From positions 1-64,000 of the forward strand of contig JAUMCS010000033.1 of the NCBI GenBank assembly GCA_032122355.1: a stretch of DNA of 64,000 nucleotides, written 5' to 3'. The stretch is from RFTU01 sp032122355. GTDB lineage: Bacteria > Pseudomonadota > Gammaproteobacteria > Burkholderiales > Burkholderiaceae_C. The notes under the pieces are model-generated. The model made no database searches, had not been told where the DNA came from, and saw only the letters and a list, made by a program, of their open reading frames with translations. This document shows positions 36,591 to 44,341 of this stretch, piece by piece (the first letter of the stretch is position 1; each line of letters begins with the position of its first letter). Made by a program: the position numbers and the translations under genes.

Positions 36591-37991
36591 ATGATGATTG
36601 CAACGATAGAAAAAACTTCCCCTACGTGCGCCCAGCAGCGCCGAGCCTTGTTGTGGCGTTTGCATCTGTGGGCGGCTTTGATCGCCAGTCCGTTTTTACT
36701 GGCGGCCTGTATCACCGGCATGTTGTATGTGTTAACGCCCACTATCGAGCGCATGCAGCATGGTCATTTAGATACGGTTGCCGTGCCACAAGGCGCTGCG
36801 CCTCGGTTGTATCGGCCGCTGGATGAAGCCGTGGCAGCTGCACAGGCAGTGGCACCCGAGGGCTGGAGGCTATTCGGCGTCGTGCCTGCTTTTGAGACCC
36901 ATCAAAGCGTGCGAGTGGCTTTTATGCCGCCCCCGCGAAGTGAGCGCTCACAAGCCTCTGGCCATGACCATCACGCGGGCGCTGCTAAGCCCGCTTCTAG
37001 GCCCGAGCAAGGCGCATTTTTGCGGCCCACATTTGGCATACCTACGCGCGCCTGGGTGGTTTATGTGAACCCCTATACCGCACAGGTGCTGGGCACCTTG
37101 GTGGAGTCCGATCGCTTTGCGGTGTGGGCACGCAAACTGCATTCGCAATGGCAGCAGGGTGATGGTTGGCGCTGGATGATAGAACTGGCCGCCAGCTGGA
37201 CCTTGGTGATGCTGATCACAGGGGTATTTTTATGGTGGCCGCGTGGGCAGGCATCGGGCGGGGTTGGTGCGCGGGTTCGATCGAGTCGGTTGCGTTGGCG
37301 CCAATGGCATGTGTGGGTGGGACTGAGTTTGAGCGCGATCAGTGCATCGATATTAATCACAGGCCTGACTTGGAGCCAGTATGCGGGCGATCAAATCAAA
37401 TGGCTGCGTGATGCCACAGGGCAAACATCACCACGCATACCCGCCCGTATTCATTCGCAGTCGGTGGGGCGAGATGTGCCTATGTTGTCATGGCAAGCGG
37501 CCTGGGAAGCCGTGCAGCGCGAGGCTCCGACTGTGGCCGCGCTGATCATGCCACCACAGGGTGAGCAGGGTGTGTGGCGGGCGCAGCAGATGGATGCGAG
37601 CCAGCCTACCTTGCGTTATGATTTGTTGTTAGATGCCTATACGGGTGAGCGTTTGTATCGCAGTGGCTGGGCTGAGCAAACCTTATTTGGCAAGGCCACC
37701 ACCGTCGGCATTCCCTTTCATCGAGGTGAGTTGGGGCTTTGGAACCGAATACTGCTGCTGATGTTTGGTGGCGGCCTGATTTTTTCTACGCTATCGGGTT
37801 GGGCGATGGTGTGGAAGCGTTACCGTGCCGGCTTGGCATTTTGGCCGACTCTGCCAGCAGGGGCTTGGCGCAGTGTACCTATTGGGGCGTGGCTTGCCGG
37901 TATGCTGGGGGTGATGTTGATGCCCCTGTGGGCATTGAGTTGGGTTTTGGTATGGGGTGTGGAGCTTGCGGTGATGATGCGCAGGAATTAA
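36591..37991 (+). CDS. PepSY-domain transmembrane protein (PiuB/FegB-like)
   Basis: The 466-residue inner-membrane protein has four to five hydrophobic segments: residues about 22-45, 195-215, 240-260, 385-405 and near the C-terminus. PepSY-type periplasmic regions lie between them. Conserved RLHLWAAL, KLHSQWQQGD, ITGVFLWWPRG and WHVWVG are typical of PepSY-associated TM helix proteins, thought to reduce iron or other metal complexes released by TonB receptors. A histidine-rich stretch (GHDHHAG) may bind metal. It begins 15 bases after the receptor gene. Confidence 0.9.
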   Translation: MMIATIEKTSPTCAQQRRALLWRLHLWAALIASPFLLAACITGMLYVLTPTIERMQHGHLDTVAVPQGAAPRLYRPLDEAVAAAQAVAPEGWRLFGVVPAFETHQSVRVAFMPPPRSERSQASGHDHHAGAAKPASRPEQGAFLRPTFGIPTRAWVVYVNPYTAQVLGTLVESDRFAVWARKLHSQWQQGDGWRWMIELAASWTLVMLITGVFLWWPRGQASGGVGARVRSSRLRWRQWHVWVGLSLSAISASILITGLTWSQYAGDQIKWLRDATGQTSPRIPARIHSQSVGRDVPMLSWQAAWEAVQREAPTVAALIMPPQGEQGVWRAQQMDASQPTLRYDLLLDAYTGERLYRSGWAEQTLFGKATTVGIPFHRGELGLWNRILLLMFGGGLIFSTLSGWAMVWKRYRAGLAFWPTLPAGAWRSVPIGAWLAGMLGVMLMPLWALSWVLVWGVELAVMMRRN

Positions 37992-38010
37992 CCCATCCCC
38001 CTGCAATAAA

Positions 38011-38169
38011 GACAACTGAGTAAAGATGTTTATCTTATCCAAATTATTATCTGCCATCACACAACCTATGTTTGGGTTGGCCTTAATCATGTTGGCTGCT
38101 TTCATCGGCATGGGCCGATGGCCCCGTTTGGCGCGCAGTTTGTTGGGGCTGACTTTGGTGGTGCTGGTG
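38011..38169. repeat. 159-bp direct repeat, left copy
   Basis: This segment repeats at 40119-40277 with one difference (G at 38126, A at 40234). It covers the leader and first 48 codons of the elyC-like gene. The left flank here is the natural end of the PepSY gene region. Confidence 0.97.
38026..38169 (+). pseudogene. Truncated 5' copy of the elyC/ydcF-like gene
   Basis: The first 48 codons are the same as those of the intact gene at 40134 except for one residue (R versus H). Beyond 38169 the sequence changes to unrelated DNA. The frame would run on to 38277 through foreign sequence, overlapping the HEPN-like gene. It keeps the N-terminal membrane helices but none of the DUF218 domain, so it is a non-functional remnant made by the duplication. 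Confidence 0.9.
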
Positions 38170-38200
38170 GCTTGGAATGCGGTGGATGCAGGGGGGTGTC

Positions 38201-39085
38201 ATGATGCAAGTTTCTTTTGGATACCTTGCGGAGAAGACAACCCGCATTACTTGGAACCGTGGCAACAGTTTTATTGAGTCACTTGCAAACTATGAGGAGG
38301 TGGTTGTAAAAGTGTCTCAGACCGAATTTGTGTTTGAAGGCTGGTTCTACCCACCCCTACGGCCAGTTAAATCTGGTATGAATGCACTTTTGATTCCCGC
38401 AGGATTTTCGCTGCCTGCAACGCATCAAATCCATTTGCAAGCATCAAGTGCCACAGATGAAGAAGCCAACTTCATGATTGCGTTGTTTGGCTTGCTAAAA
38501 GGCCAACGCTTGCAACGGCCAGAGTGGCAGCACTTCTATAAAGCGCCTGTTTCTAGGAAACTGAATGACTTTCTTGCAAAGAAGAACGATATTGAAAAAA
38601 CGATGGACATCGCTACAGAATTTTGGCAGCAACATACTTGTCCAGAAATCAGACGACTCGCGTTTGGCGCAATGCATTGGCATCTATTTGCCCAACTGTA
38701 TGAGCATGAGTTTGAAAGGTTCAATGCGCAGTATATGGCCCTAGATGCATGCGCAAAACTGGCTAAGAAAATACAATTTTCTGGCTATCCAGAAGAAAGG
38801 CTATCACACGCAAAGCAAGCATCGAAACTGTGCGAATGCACTGGTGTGCCACAGCCAAAATGGGTCGACAAGGAATTGGCTGAGCGGCGTAATAAACTGG
38901 TTCATGAGGCTATGTATATTGGAAAACCGATAGGCTTTACCCATCCTGTAGAGCACAGAAACATGGAGCTTGAGTTGACCGGATTGGTTGCTCGAATATT
39001 TCTCAGTCTCTTAGGTGTCAAGAACGAATACACACAGTCGGAATGCACCGCGAGGCAGCCGAGCGGGTTTGGGGGTTGGGCGTAA
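38201..39085 (+). CDS. HEPN-domain protein (ApeA-like), possibly a defence RNase
   Basis: The 294-residue product has an N-terminal all-beta-like half (FVFEGWFYPPLRPV) and a helical C-terminal half. The helical half carries the HEPN motif R-x4-H in ERRNKLVHEAMY (Arg about 230, His about 235). HEPN domains of this type are often RNases in abortive-infection or toxin systems; ApeA is one example. AGGGGGG stands just before the ATG at 38201. The last dozen residues, after GVKNEYTQS, are read from the neighbouring gene remnant in another frame, so the natural C-terminus was replaced at a junction near 39040-39060. No antitoxin partner (such as MNT) is next to it. Function is inferred from the motif only. 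Confidence 0.65.
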   Translation: MMQVSFGYLAEKTTRITWNRGNSFIESLANYEEVVVKVSQTEFVFEGWFYPPLRPVKSGMNALLIPAGFSLPATHQIHLQASSATDEEANFMIALFGLLKGQRLQRPEWQHFYKAPVSRKLNDFLAKKNDIEKTMDIATEFWQQHTCPEIRRLAFGAMHWHLFAQLYEHEFERFNAQYMALDACAKLAKKIQFSGYPEERLSHAKQASKLCECTGVPQPKWVDKELAERRNKLVHEAMYIGKPIGFTHPVEHRNMELELTGLVARIFLSLLGVKNEYTQSECTARQPSGFGGWA

Positions 39086-39774
39086 CACTGGCCAATCTGC
39101 TGGTGACAGAGCCGCGCCCACGCAATCGCGCACTCGCAGATGCGATGAAGCGCATTGGGGTGGTGGAGCGTTCTGGCCGAGGGGTGGATACGATTTACCG
39201 TGGCATGCTCAAGTTTGGTCGTCCGGCACCAGATTACGGACGAACCGATTCCTACAACGTGGTGCTGAGCTTGCCCACGGCTCCTGCCGATGTGGCATTC
39301 CGCCGCATGGTAGTGGACGCAGAGCATAATCGTAATGCCGAACTGCCTATTGATTCGCTGATCGCTTTGGCCGCTTTGCGTAAGTTCAAGCGCCTATCGG
39401 CCGACGCGTTGGCCAAATACATTCAGCGCGATGCGGCCAGTGCCAGGCGCACTCTGGAGGCATTGACCGAAGCTGGCTTGGTAGAGGCGCACGGCAATAC
39501 CCGCGGCCGCAGCTATACTTTGTCGGCGGCGGTCTATACCGTGGTGAGCGACAAGGCAGCCTATACGCGGCAAGTGGGTTTTGGTCCGATCCAGCATGAG
39601 CAGATGGTGCTCAGTTACATCAGGCAGCATGGTCAGATTAAGCGGGCTGAGGTAATGGAACTGTGTCGATTGACTGAGGGTCAAGTTAAGCGGTTGTTGC
39701 AAAGAATGCTGGCTGCAGGGCAAATTGTCATGCATGGGCAAGGAAAAACAACCGCTTATATGGAGCCGAAGTGA
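39043..39774 (+). pseudogene. 3' remnant of an AlbA/Schlafen-type ATP-binding transcriptional regulator
   Basis: The 243 residues match, from memory, the C-terminal half of COG2865-type regulators (AlbA_2 plus HATPase_c_4 domains). LLVTEPRPRNRALADAMKR and VVERSGRGVDTIY are characteristic, followed by two winged-helix-like regions (SADALAKYIQRDAASARRTL; KRAEVMELCRLTEGQVKRLL). The AlbA_2 half and the start of the ATPase domain are missing. The 5' end is fused to the tail of the HEPN-like gene. It is richer in G+C than the HEPN gene, so the two fragments seem to have different origins. Confidence 0.75.
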
Positions 39775-40118
39775 CTCACATGCCGTTCGGTTTGGATCAT
39801 TTGCGGATCATTTGCGGATCATTTTGTTTCTGTAAAGTATGGATTTTTATAGATAAATATATAATCCCTACGTTAACAGGTCCTTGAGGATCAAAATAAA
39901 CGGGCTTTTTTGAATACATGACACTCCTCAAATGCACACTTATTGAAAAAGCTATTTTTACAATGGGTTCTGCTGTCATTTTAGGGTCGACCCGTGACAT
40001 GGCCAAAGCCGAGGTGTCTAGTTTGCCAAATTTCTATACTCGGGTATTGGCGCGAGACCCGCGCACTTTGCTATCCGAACTAGCCCGCAGCTTTGCTGAC
40101 AGGCCTCGTGCGGGTCTT
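39775..40118. other. Gene-free stretch inside the inserted segment
   Basis: These 344 bases hold no convincing gene. A 69-codon frame (39918-40127) runs into the direct repeat and has no recognisable domain. There is an 11-base tandem repeat at 39794-39825 and an AT-rich part at 39845-39870. A loose inverted repeat, AGACCCGCGCAC with GTGCGGGTCT, ends just before the right copy of the direct repeat. Confidence 0.6.
39794..39825. repeat. Short tandem repeat, unit GGATCATTTGC, nearly three copies
   Basis: GGATCATTTGC occurs at 39794 and 39805, followed by a partial GGATCATTTT at 39816. It is just after the stop of the AlbA-type remnant. Confidence 0.85.
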
Positions 40119-40277
40119 GACAACTGAGTAAAGATGTTTATCTTATCCAAATTATTATCTGCCATCACACAACCTATGTTTGGGTTGGCCTTAATCATGT
40201 TGGCTGCTTTCATCGGCATGGGCCGATGGCCCCATTTGGCGCGCAGTTTGTTGGGGCTGACTTTGGTGGTGCTGGTG
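40119..40277. repeat. 159-bp direct repeat, right copy
   Basis: This is the second copy of 38011-38169 with one base changed. It contains the start of the intact elyC-like gene. The 2108-base offset means the segment 38170-40118 lies between the copies. Confidence 0.97.
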
Positions 40278-40895
40278 TTGCTGGGTTTTGAGGCCGTACC
40301 TAACGCGCTATTGCGCCCGCTGGAAATGCGCTATGCAACGCCTTCAGCTGATACAGTGGCATCGCAAGTGGGTGTGATTGTGCTGGGGGGCTCATTCAAA
40401 TCGGCCGAGAGCATGGTTGCGCATGGCCAAGTACCGCTGGGAGAGTCGGCTGAGCGTTTAACGCAGGCAGTGGTTTTGCTGCATAAACATCCTGAGTGGG
40501 CATTGGTTTTTTCAGGCGGAGTGGGGCGACTTTTGCCCACGGGCTTGACCGAAGCGCAAATGGCCCGACAGTTTTTTTTAGAGCAGGGCATTGCTGAAGA
40601 CCGCATACAACTAGAAAGCCGTTCCCGCACTACCCGTGAAAATGCACAGCAAGTCGCACAGCTACTGGGGCCACGTTGCCAGCAGCCATGGTTGCTGATC
40701 ACTTCTGCCTGGCATATGCCCCGTGCTATGGAAGAATTTCAAAAAACAGGGTGTCGCATCACGCCCTATCCAGCCGATTATCGCACCGGCAATTACACGC
40801 CATGGACTGAGTATTCGCTCGCGCACAGCCTGGTGCTTTGGCAAGTAGCGCTTCATGAGTGGCTGGGTATATTGGCCTACCGTACCACCCGTTAG
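40134..40895 (+). CDS. ElyC/SanA/YdcF family (DUF218) membrane protein
   Basis: The 253-residue product has two N-terminal transmembrane segments and a DUF218 domain. The domain shows VIVLGGSF, VFSGGVG, LESRSRTTRENAQQ and LLITSAWHMPRAMEEFQ. E. coli ElyC affects envelope and peptidoglycan precursor metabolism; the biochemical role of this protein is not fixed by sequence. Its first 48 codons are in the 159-bp repeat, so its promoter region was replaced by the inserted segment. Expression may therefore differ from the original arrangement behind the PepSY gene. Confidence 0.88.
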   Translation: MFILSKLLSAITQPMFGLALIMLAAFIGMGRWPHLARSLLGLTLVVLVLLGFEAVPNALLRPLEMRYATPSADTVASQVGVIVLGGSFKSAESMVAHGQVPLGESAERLTQAVVLLHKHPEWALVFSGGVGRLLPTGLTEAQMARQFFLEQGIAEDRIQLESRSRTTRENAQQVAQLLGPRCQQPWLLITSAWHMPRAMEEFQKTGCRITPYPADYRTGNYTPWTEYSLAHSLVLWQVALHEWLGILAYRTTR

Positions 40896-40973
40896 ATTGC
40901 CTTTCATCATTTTGTCATAAGTATTCATTAGCATGGTTTATCTTTGGGCAACGACTATTGATCGGAGGGCGGA

Positions 40974-42614
40974 ATGAGTTGGTGGGACAGAATGGGAGCT
41001 ATGCTGGGTATGGCTACTGGTAACGTTCAGCCAGAAATAGTACAGTTCTCAGATGTATCTTGCAACTGGGTGAGTTTTCCGTGGGAGGATGCTGAAGCCT
41101 TAAGATTATTGAAACAAAGCCAAATTGGTACGGAGCATATTGGTGAGCTTGTTAATATGGCTAATAGAGTTAGGCGTGCAAATAATATATGGAATATTCC
41201 TGGGCGGGATCAATTTCCTTCGAGCTTGGTTAAAAAAAGGTACACGCTATGGTCTTCCAAGCCGGTGAGTGCTGAAGGTTTTAAGAATTCTGAAGTGGGC
41301 TTAAAGCTTCATTTTAATGAATCGCCGGTTACGAATCTCATTATTGGCAATAAATCTGGTCGTACTATAAAAGTAGGCACTTCACGTTTGCTTCACATGG
41401 GTGATGCGGATGAACAAATATATTTATCTCGACAATATACAGGGGTAGAAGACACCGCTCAATATCATAACTCCCATGCAGTATATCATTATGCATGCAA
41501 TCCTGTTGTTGATTATTCAACACCGAAGTCACCTTTTGACAAAAAAAATCTACTTATCAGTCAATCAGAGAAGGGTGCACATACATTATCCGGAACTAAA
41601 GAACTCAGTAACATTTTAACTGGTTTTTTAGACGAAAAAATCCTGAGTAATGCCGCTTTTATTCCAGAATTAAACGGTGATTCAGATGTTAAAAGGAAAA
41701 AAACAAGATCGCAAGTATGGAATCGATTTGCGGGTGTTGTAAGGTATGAGGCCGTAACAGTGATGCCGCACACCATTCCAGTTACTGGTGATGGTAAGTA
41801 TTATAGGGCTAATAGTGGAGTTGTGGATTGGGCAGACAGCAAAAATGCCCCCAAATTCAAGGATGATTCGCCAGAAGCATTATTTGAAATCCGTCCTGCG
41901 GAATTTACCTCAGAGGAAAAAGCTGCCATCATCATGGCAACACCAACTTATGTTTTGTGTGGAATGAGCAACCCGGGTACCGACGAGTACTCGTTAAATA
42001 AAACAGCAGGAGAGTGGTCTGCGGAGACTGAAGACTCTTCAGGGGATAATTTTTTTGCAGTCAGAGATAAGAAAAATATCAAAGAAAATTGGAAAAAAAC
42101 TCAACCTGAGAAAGATGCGGTTACTGTACATACTGCAGACTTTGGAATCATAGGTGGCAAAGATTGTGTGTACGCGCTGGTTAATGGTGGCGAATCACCT
42201 GCGAATAACAAAGCCGGTATGGAATTATTTGGATCTGATGTGGTGTCTATTGGAGCTGGATTGAAACACGAATCACGATGGGGCAGTGGCTTAGTCCTTG
42301 GAACAAAAGTCGTTGAACTTCGCCATTCTGAGAAAAATGATGATGAAAAAGAATCATTGATGTCAATGAAAAGTGAATTGCTCGAATTAAGAAATAAAGT
42401 AGCCTCATTAGAATCCATGATTCGCATGGATAAGGATGGGATTACTCTTCAGGTTGGTGGTAAAGAAAAGGGCACTGAAATTAAAATCACTAAAGATAAA
42501 ATAGCATTTAAAGTTCAAGGTACCGATTTGGGTCATTATTCCTCGGCAGGTTACAACCCGCTGCAAGATATTAAAGCGGCAGGAAATGCCTTAATCGTGC
42601 GAGGAAGAGGTTAA
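40974..42614 (+). CDS. Unknown protein, copy 2 of the two-member paralogous family
   Basis: The 546-residue protein is not recognised. It is homologous over its length to the product of 9725-11668, with shared blocks VSFPW/ASLPI, KPVS, RSQVWNRF, GDGKY, FEIRP, a NPGT motif, FGIIGGKD and MELFGSDVVSIGAGLKH. The lengths differ mainly by a shorter middle part. After about residue 455 comes a coiled-coil-like stretch (KSELLELRNKVASLES). Short alternating segments follow (DGITLQVGG, EIKITKDKIAFKVQG), resembling the repeat tip of VgrG or phage spikes, and then a glycine-rich end. A strong ribosome site (GGAGGG) precedes the ATG. There is no signal peptide. A+T-rich codon use sets it apart from elyC and gpmA. 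It may be a structural, spike-like or secreted protein; this is speculative. Confidence 0.8.
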   Translation: MSWWDRMGAMLGMATGNVQPEIVQFSDVSCNWVSFPWEDAEALRLLKQSQIGTEHIGELVNMANRVRRANNIWNIPGRDQFPSSLVKKRYTLWSSKPVSAEGFKNSEVGLKLHFNESPVTNLIIGNKSGRTIKVGTSRLLHMGDADEQIYLSRQYTGVEDTAQYHNSHAVYHYACNPVVDYSTPKSPFDKKNLLISQSEKGAHTLSGTKELSNILTGFLDEKILSNAAFIPELNGDSDVKRKKTRSQVWNRFAGVVRYEAVTVMPHTIPVTGDGKYYRANSGVVDWADSKNAPKFKDDSPEALFEIRPAEFTSEEKAAIIMATPTYVLCGMSNPGTDEYSLNKTAGEWSAETEDSSGDNFFAVRDKKNIKENWKKTQPEKDAVTVHTADFGIIGGKDCVYALVNGGESPANNKAGMELFGSDVVSIGAGLKHESRWGSGLVLGTKVVELRHSEKNDDEKESLMSMKSELLELRNKVASLESMIRMDKDGITLQVGGKEKGTEIKITKDKIAFKVQGTDLGHYSSAGYNPLQDIKAAGNALIVRGRG

Positions 42615-42622
42615 ATACGGTT

Positions 42623-43318
42623 TTACTCCCCTAAATAATAATTCCGTATAGGTTTAAGCGTTACATCGTCTAATTCATACACCAGCGGCACTCCATTGGG
42701 AATATTCACCCCCACAATCGCCTCATCATCAATACCATCGAGCATTTTCACCAAAGCGCGTATGCTGTTGCCATGCGCAGCAATCACCACGCGCTGGCCT
42801 GATTGAATGGCCGGAGCAATCCGCTCATTCCAGCAGGGTAAGACGCGCTGCACGGTATCTTTCAAACACTCTGTCAGGGGTATTTGCTCAGGCTGCAATT
42901 GCGCATAGCGTACATCACTGCGTTGGCCGCGTGGGTCATGCGCTTCTAGTGCGGGCGGTGGCGTGTCATAGCTGCGGCGCCAAATCAACACTTGCTCATC
43001 ACCATACTGCCGCGCCATATCGGCTTTATTCAAGCCTTGCAGGCCCCCATAGTGGCGTTCATTCAGGCGCCAATCGTGCATCACCGGCACCCATGTTTGA
43101 TCCATGTTGTCTAGGCAGTGCCACAACGTCCAAATGGCGCGCTTGAGCACCGAGGTAAACGCCACATCAAAACCAAATCCGGCCTCACGCAAAAGCCTGC
43201 CTGCTTGCTGCGCCTGAGCAATGCCGGTTTCTGTCAAGGGCACATCCGTCCACCCCGTAAAACGGTTTTCTAAATTCCAAGTGGATTCACCATGCCGAAT
43301 CAGTACGAGTTGTTTCAT
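42623..43318 (-). CDS. gpmA: 2,3-bisphosphoglycerate-dependent phosphoglycerate mutase
   Basis: The glycolytic enzyme interconverts 3- and 2-phosphoglycerate. It has the catalytic LIRHGESTWN near the N-terminus, RFTGWTDVPLTETG, the NERHYGGLQGLNK loop and the second catalytic histidine in AAHGNSIRALV. It is 231 residues, a little shorter than E. coli GpmA (250) but normal for many bacteria. The ATG at 43318 is chosen; five upstream codons to 43333 are unconserved. It is convergent with the unknown gene, with only 8 bases between the stops. Confidence 0.97.
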   Translation of the reverse strand: MKQLVLIRHGESTWNLENRFTGWTDVPLTETGIAQAQQAGRLLREAGFGFDVAFTSVLKRAIWTLWHCLDNMDQTWVPVMHDWRLNERHYGGLQGLNKADMARQYGDEQVLIWRRSYDTPPPALEAHDPRGQRSDVRYAQLQPEQIPLTECLKDTVQRVLPCWNERIAPAIQSGQRVVIAAHGNSIRALVKMLDGIDDEAIVGVNIPNGVPLVYELDDVTLKPIRNYYLGE

Positions 43319-43350
43319 GTTGTTGTGCCTCAATGTAATAGACTTGTATT

Positions 43351-44295
43351 TTACAGCCCACTAGCCTCAGCGCATCCTAAATGAATGTTCATGCATTGCA
43401 CCGCTGCGCCACTGGCACCTTTTCCAAGGTTGTCTAAGCGCGCCATCAGCAACGCTTGAGATTCATTGGCAAAAATAAAAATATCCACGCGATTGGTGTC
43501 ATTACAGCCCTGAACATCAAAAAACCCACCTTGCAAAGTGTCGGGGTCAGACAGGGGCATCACCCGAACGAAGGGCTCATCTTTGTAGCGCTGTTGCAAC
43601 GCCTCGTGCAGCTGCGCAGCACTCGGGCGCGTACTTAAGGCGTGCAAAGGCAGCGGAATGGTAACGGCCAGGCCCTTGTAAAAATCCGCAACGATAGGCA
43701 TAAACACAGGCGCAAAGTGCAGCCCCGTATGCGCCCTCATTTCGGGTAAATGCTTGTGGCTTAAGCTAAGGCCATAGGGTCTGGGCGCAGCCAAAGTGCC
43801 CGTGTGCGCTTGGTACTGCTCGATCATGCCTTTGCCCCCGCCGGAATAACCGGTGATGGAGGTGGCCGTCACGGCCTCGTGGGGTGCAATCAAGCCGGCA
43901 TCCACCAAGGGGCGCATCAACACAATAAATGCCGTCGCATGGCAGCCTGGGTTGGCAATGCGTTTGCTGGTATGAATGGCGTGGCGCTGTGTGGCACTTA
44001 ATTCGGGCAGGCCATATACCCAATCGGCCTGCGTGCGGTGCGCGGTACTGGCATCGATAATGCAGGTGTTGGGGTTGGTGGTCAGGGCAACGGCTTCTTT
44101 AGCAGCGGCATCGGGCAAACACAAAAAAGCCACATCCGCCGCATTGAGCAAACGGGCCCGTTCGGTGGTATCTTTGCGTTTACTATCATCAATGCGCAAA
44201 ATTTCAATATCTGGGCGCGCCGATAAATATTCGTGAATGCGCAAACCGGTGGTACCTTCTTGGCCGTCAACAAAAACCTTGTAAGTCTGAGTCAT
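43351..44295 (-). CDS. argC: N-acetyl-gamma-glutamyl-phosphate reductase (short type)
   Basis: ArgC catalyses the third step of arginine synthesis, reducing the acyl phosphate with NADPH. At 314 residues it belongs to the short form (type 2). It has an N-terminal nucleotide-binding VFVDGQEGTTGLRIHEYL, CLPDAAAKEAV, IDASTAHR, and the active-site cysteine in RIANPGCHATAF. Downstream are SITGYSGGGKGMI and the HKHLPEM region. It is divergent from parB, with 46 bases between the starts. Confidence 0.96.
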   Translation of the reverse strand: MTQTYKVFVDGQEGTTGLRIHEYLSARPDIEILRIDDSKRKDTTERARLLNAADVAFLCLPDAAAKEAVALTTNPNTCIIDASTAHRTQADWVYGLPELSATQRHAIHTSKRIANPGCHATAFIVLMRPLVDAGLIAPHEAVTATSITGYSGGGKGMIEQYQAHTGTLAAPRPYGLSLSHKHLPEMRAHTGLHFAPVFMPIVADFYKGLAVTIPLPLHALSTRPSAAQLHEALQQRYKDEPFVRVMPLSDPDTLQGGFFDVQGCNDTNRVDIFIFANESQALLMARLDNLGKGASGAAVQCMNIHLGCAEASGL

Positions 44296-44341
44296 GATGT
44301 TATTTTAAAAAAACGTGTAAAGGTTGAGGATAATCCGCACT

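Noticed and set aside
38026..38277. An 83-residue gene starting like elyC
   Set aside because: Only the first 48 codons are elyC; the rest is foreign DNA in a chance frame overlapping the HEPN-like gene. Recorded as a pseudogene fragment.
39794..39825. CRISPR-like repeats
   Set aside because: The unit is 11 bases and directly tandem with no spacers; no other repeat array or cas gene is in the window.
39918..40127. A 69-residue frame before the intact elyC-like gene
   Set aside because: It has no recognisable domain, runs into the direct repeat, and lacks a clear ribosome site.
40034..40219. Minus-strand frame repeated at 37791-38111
   Set aside because: The similarity only reflects the 159-bp direct repeat read on the other strand.
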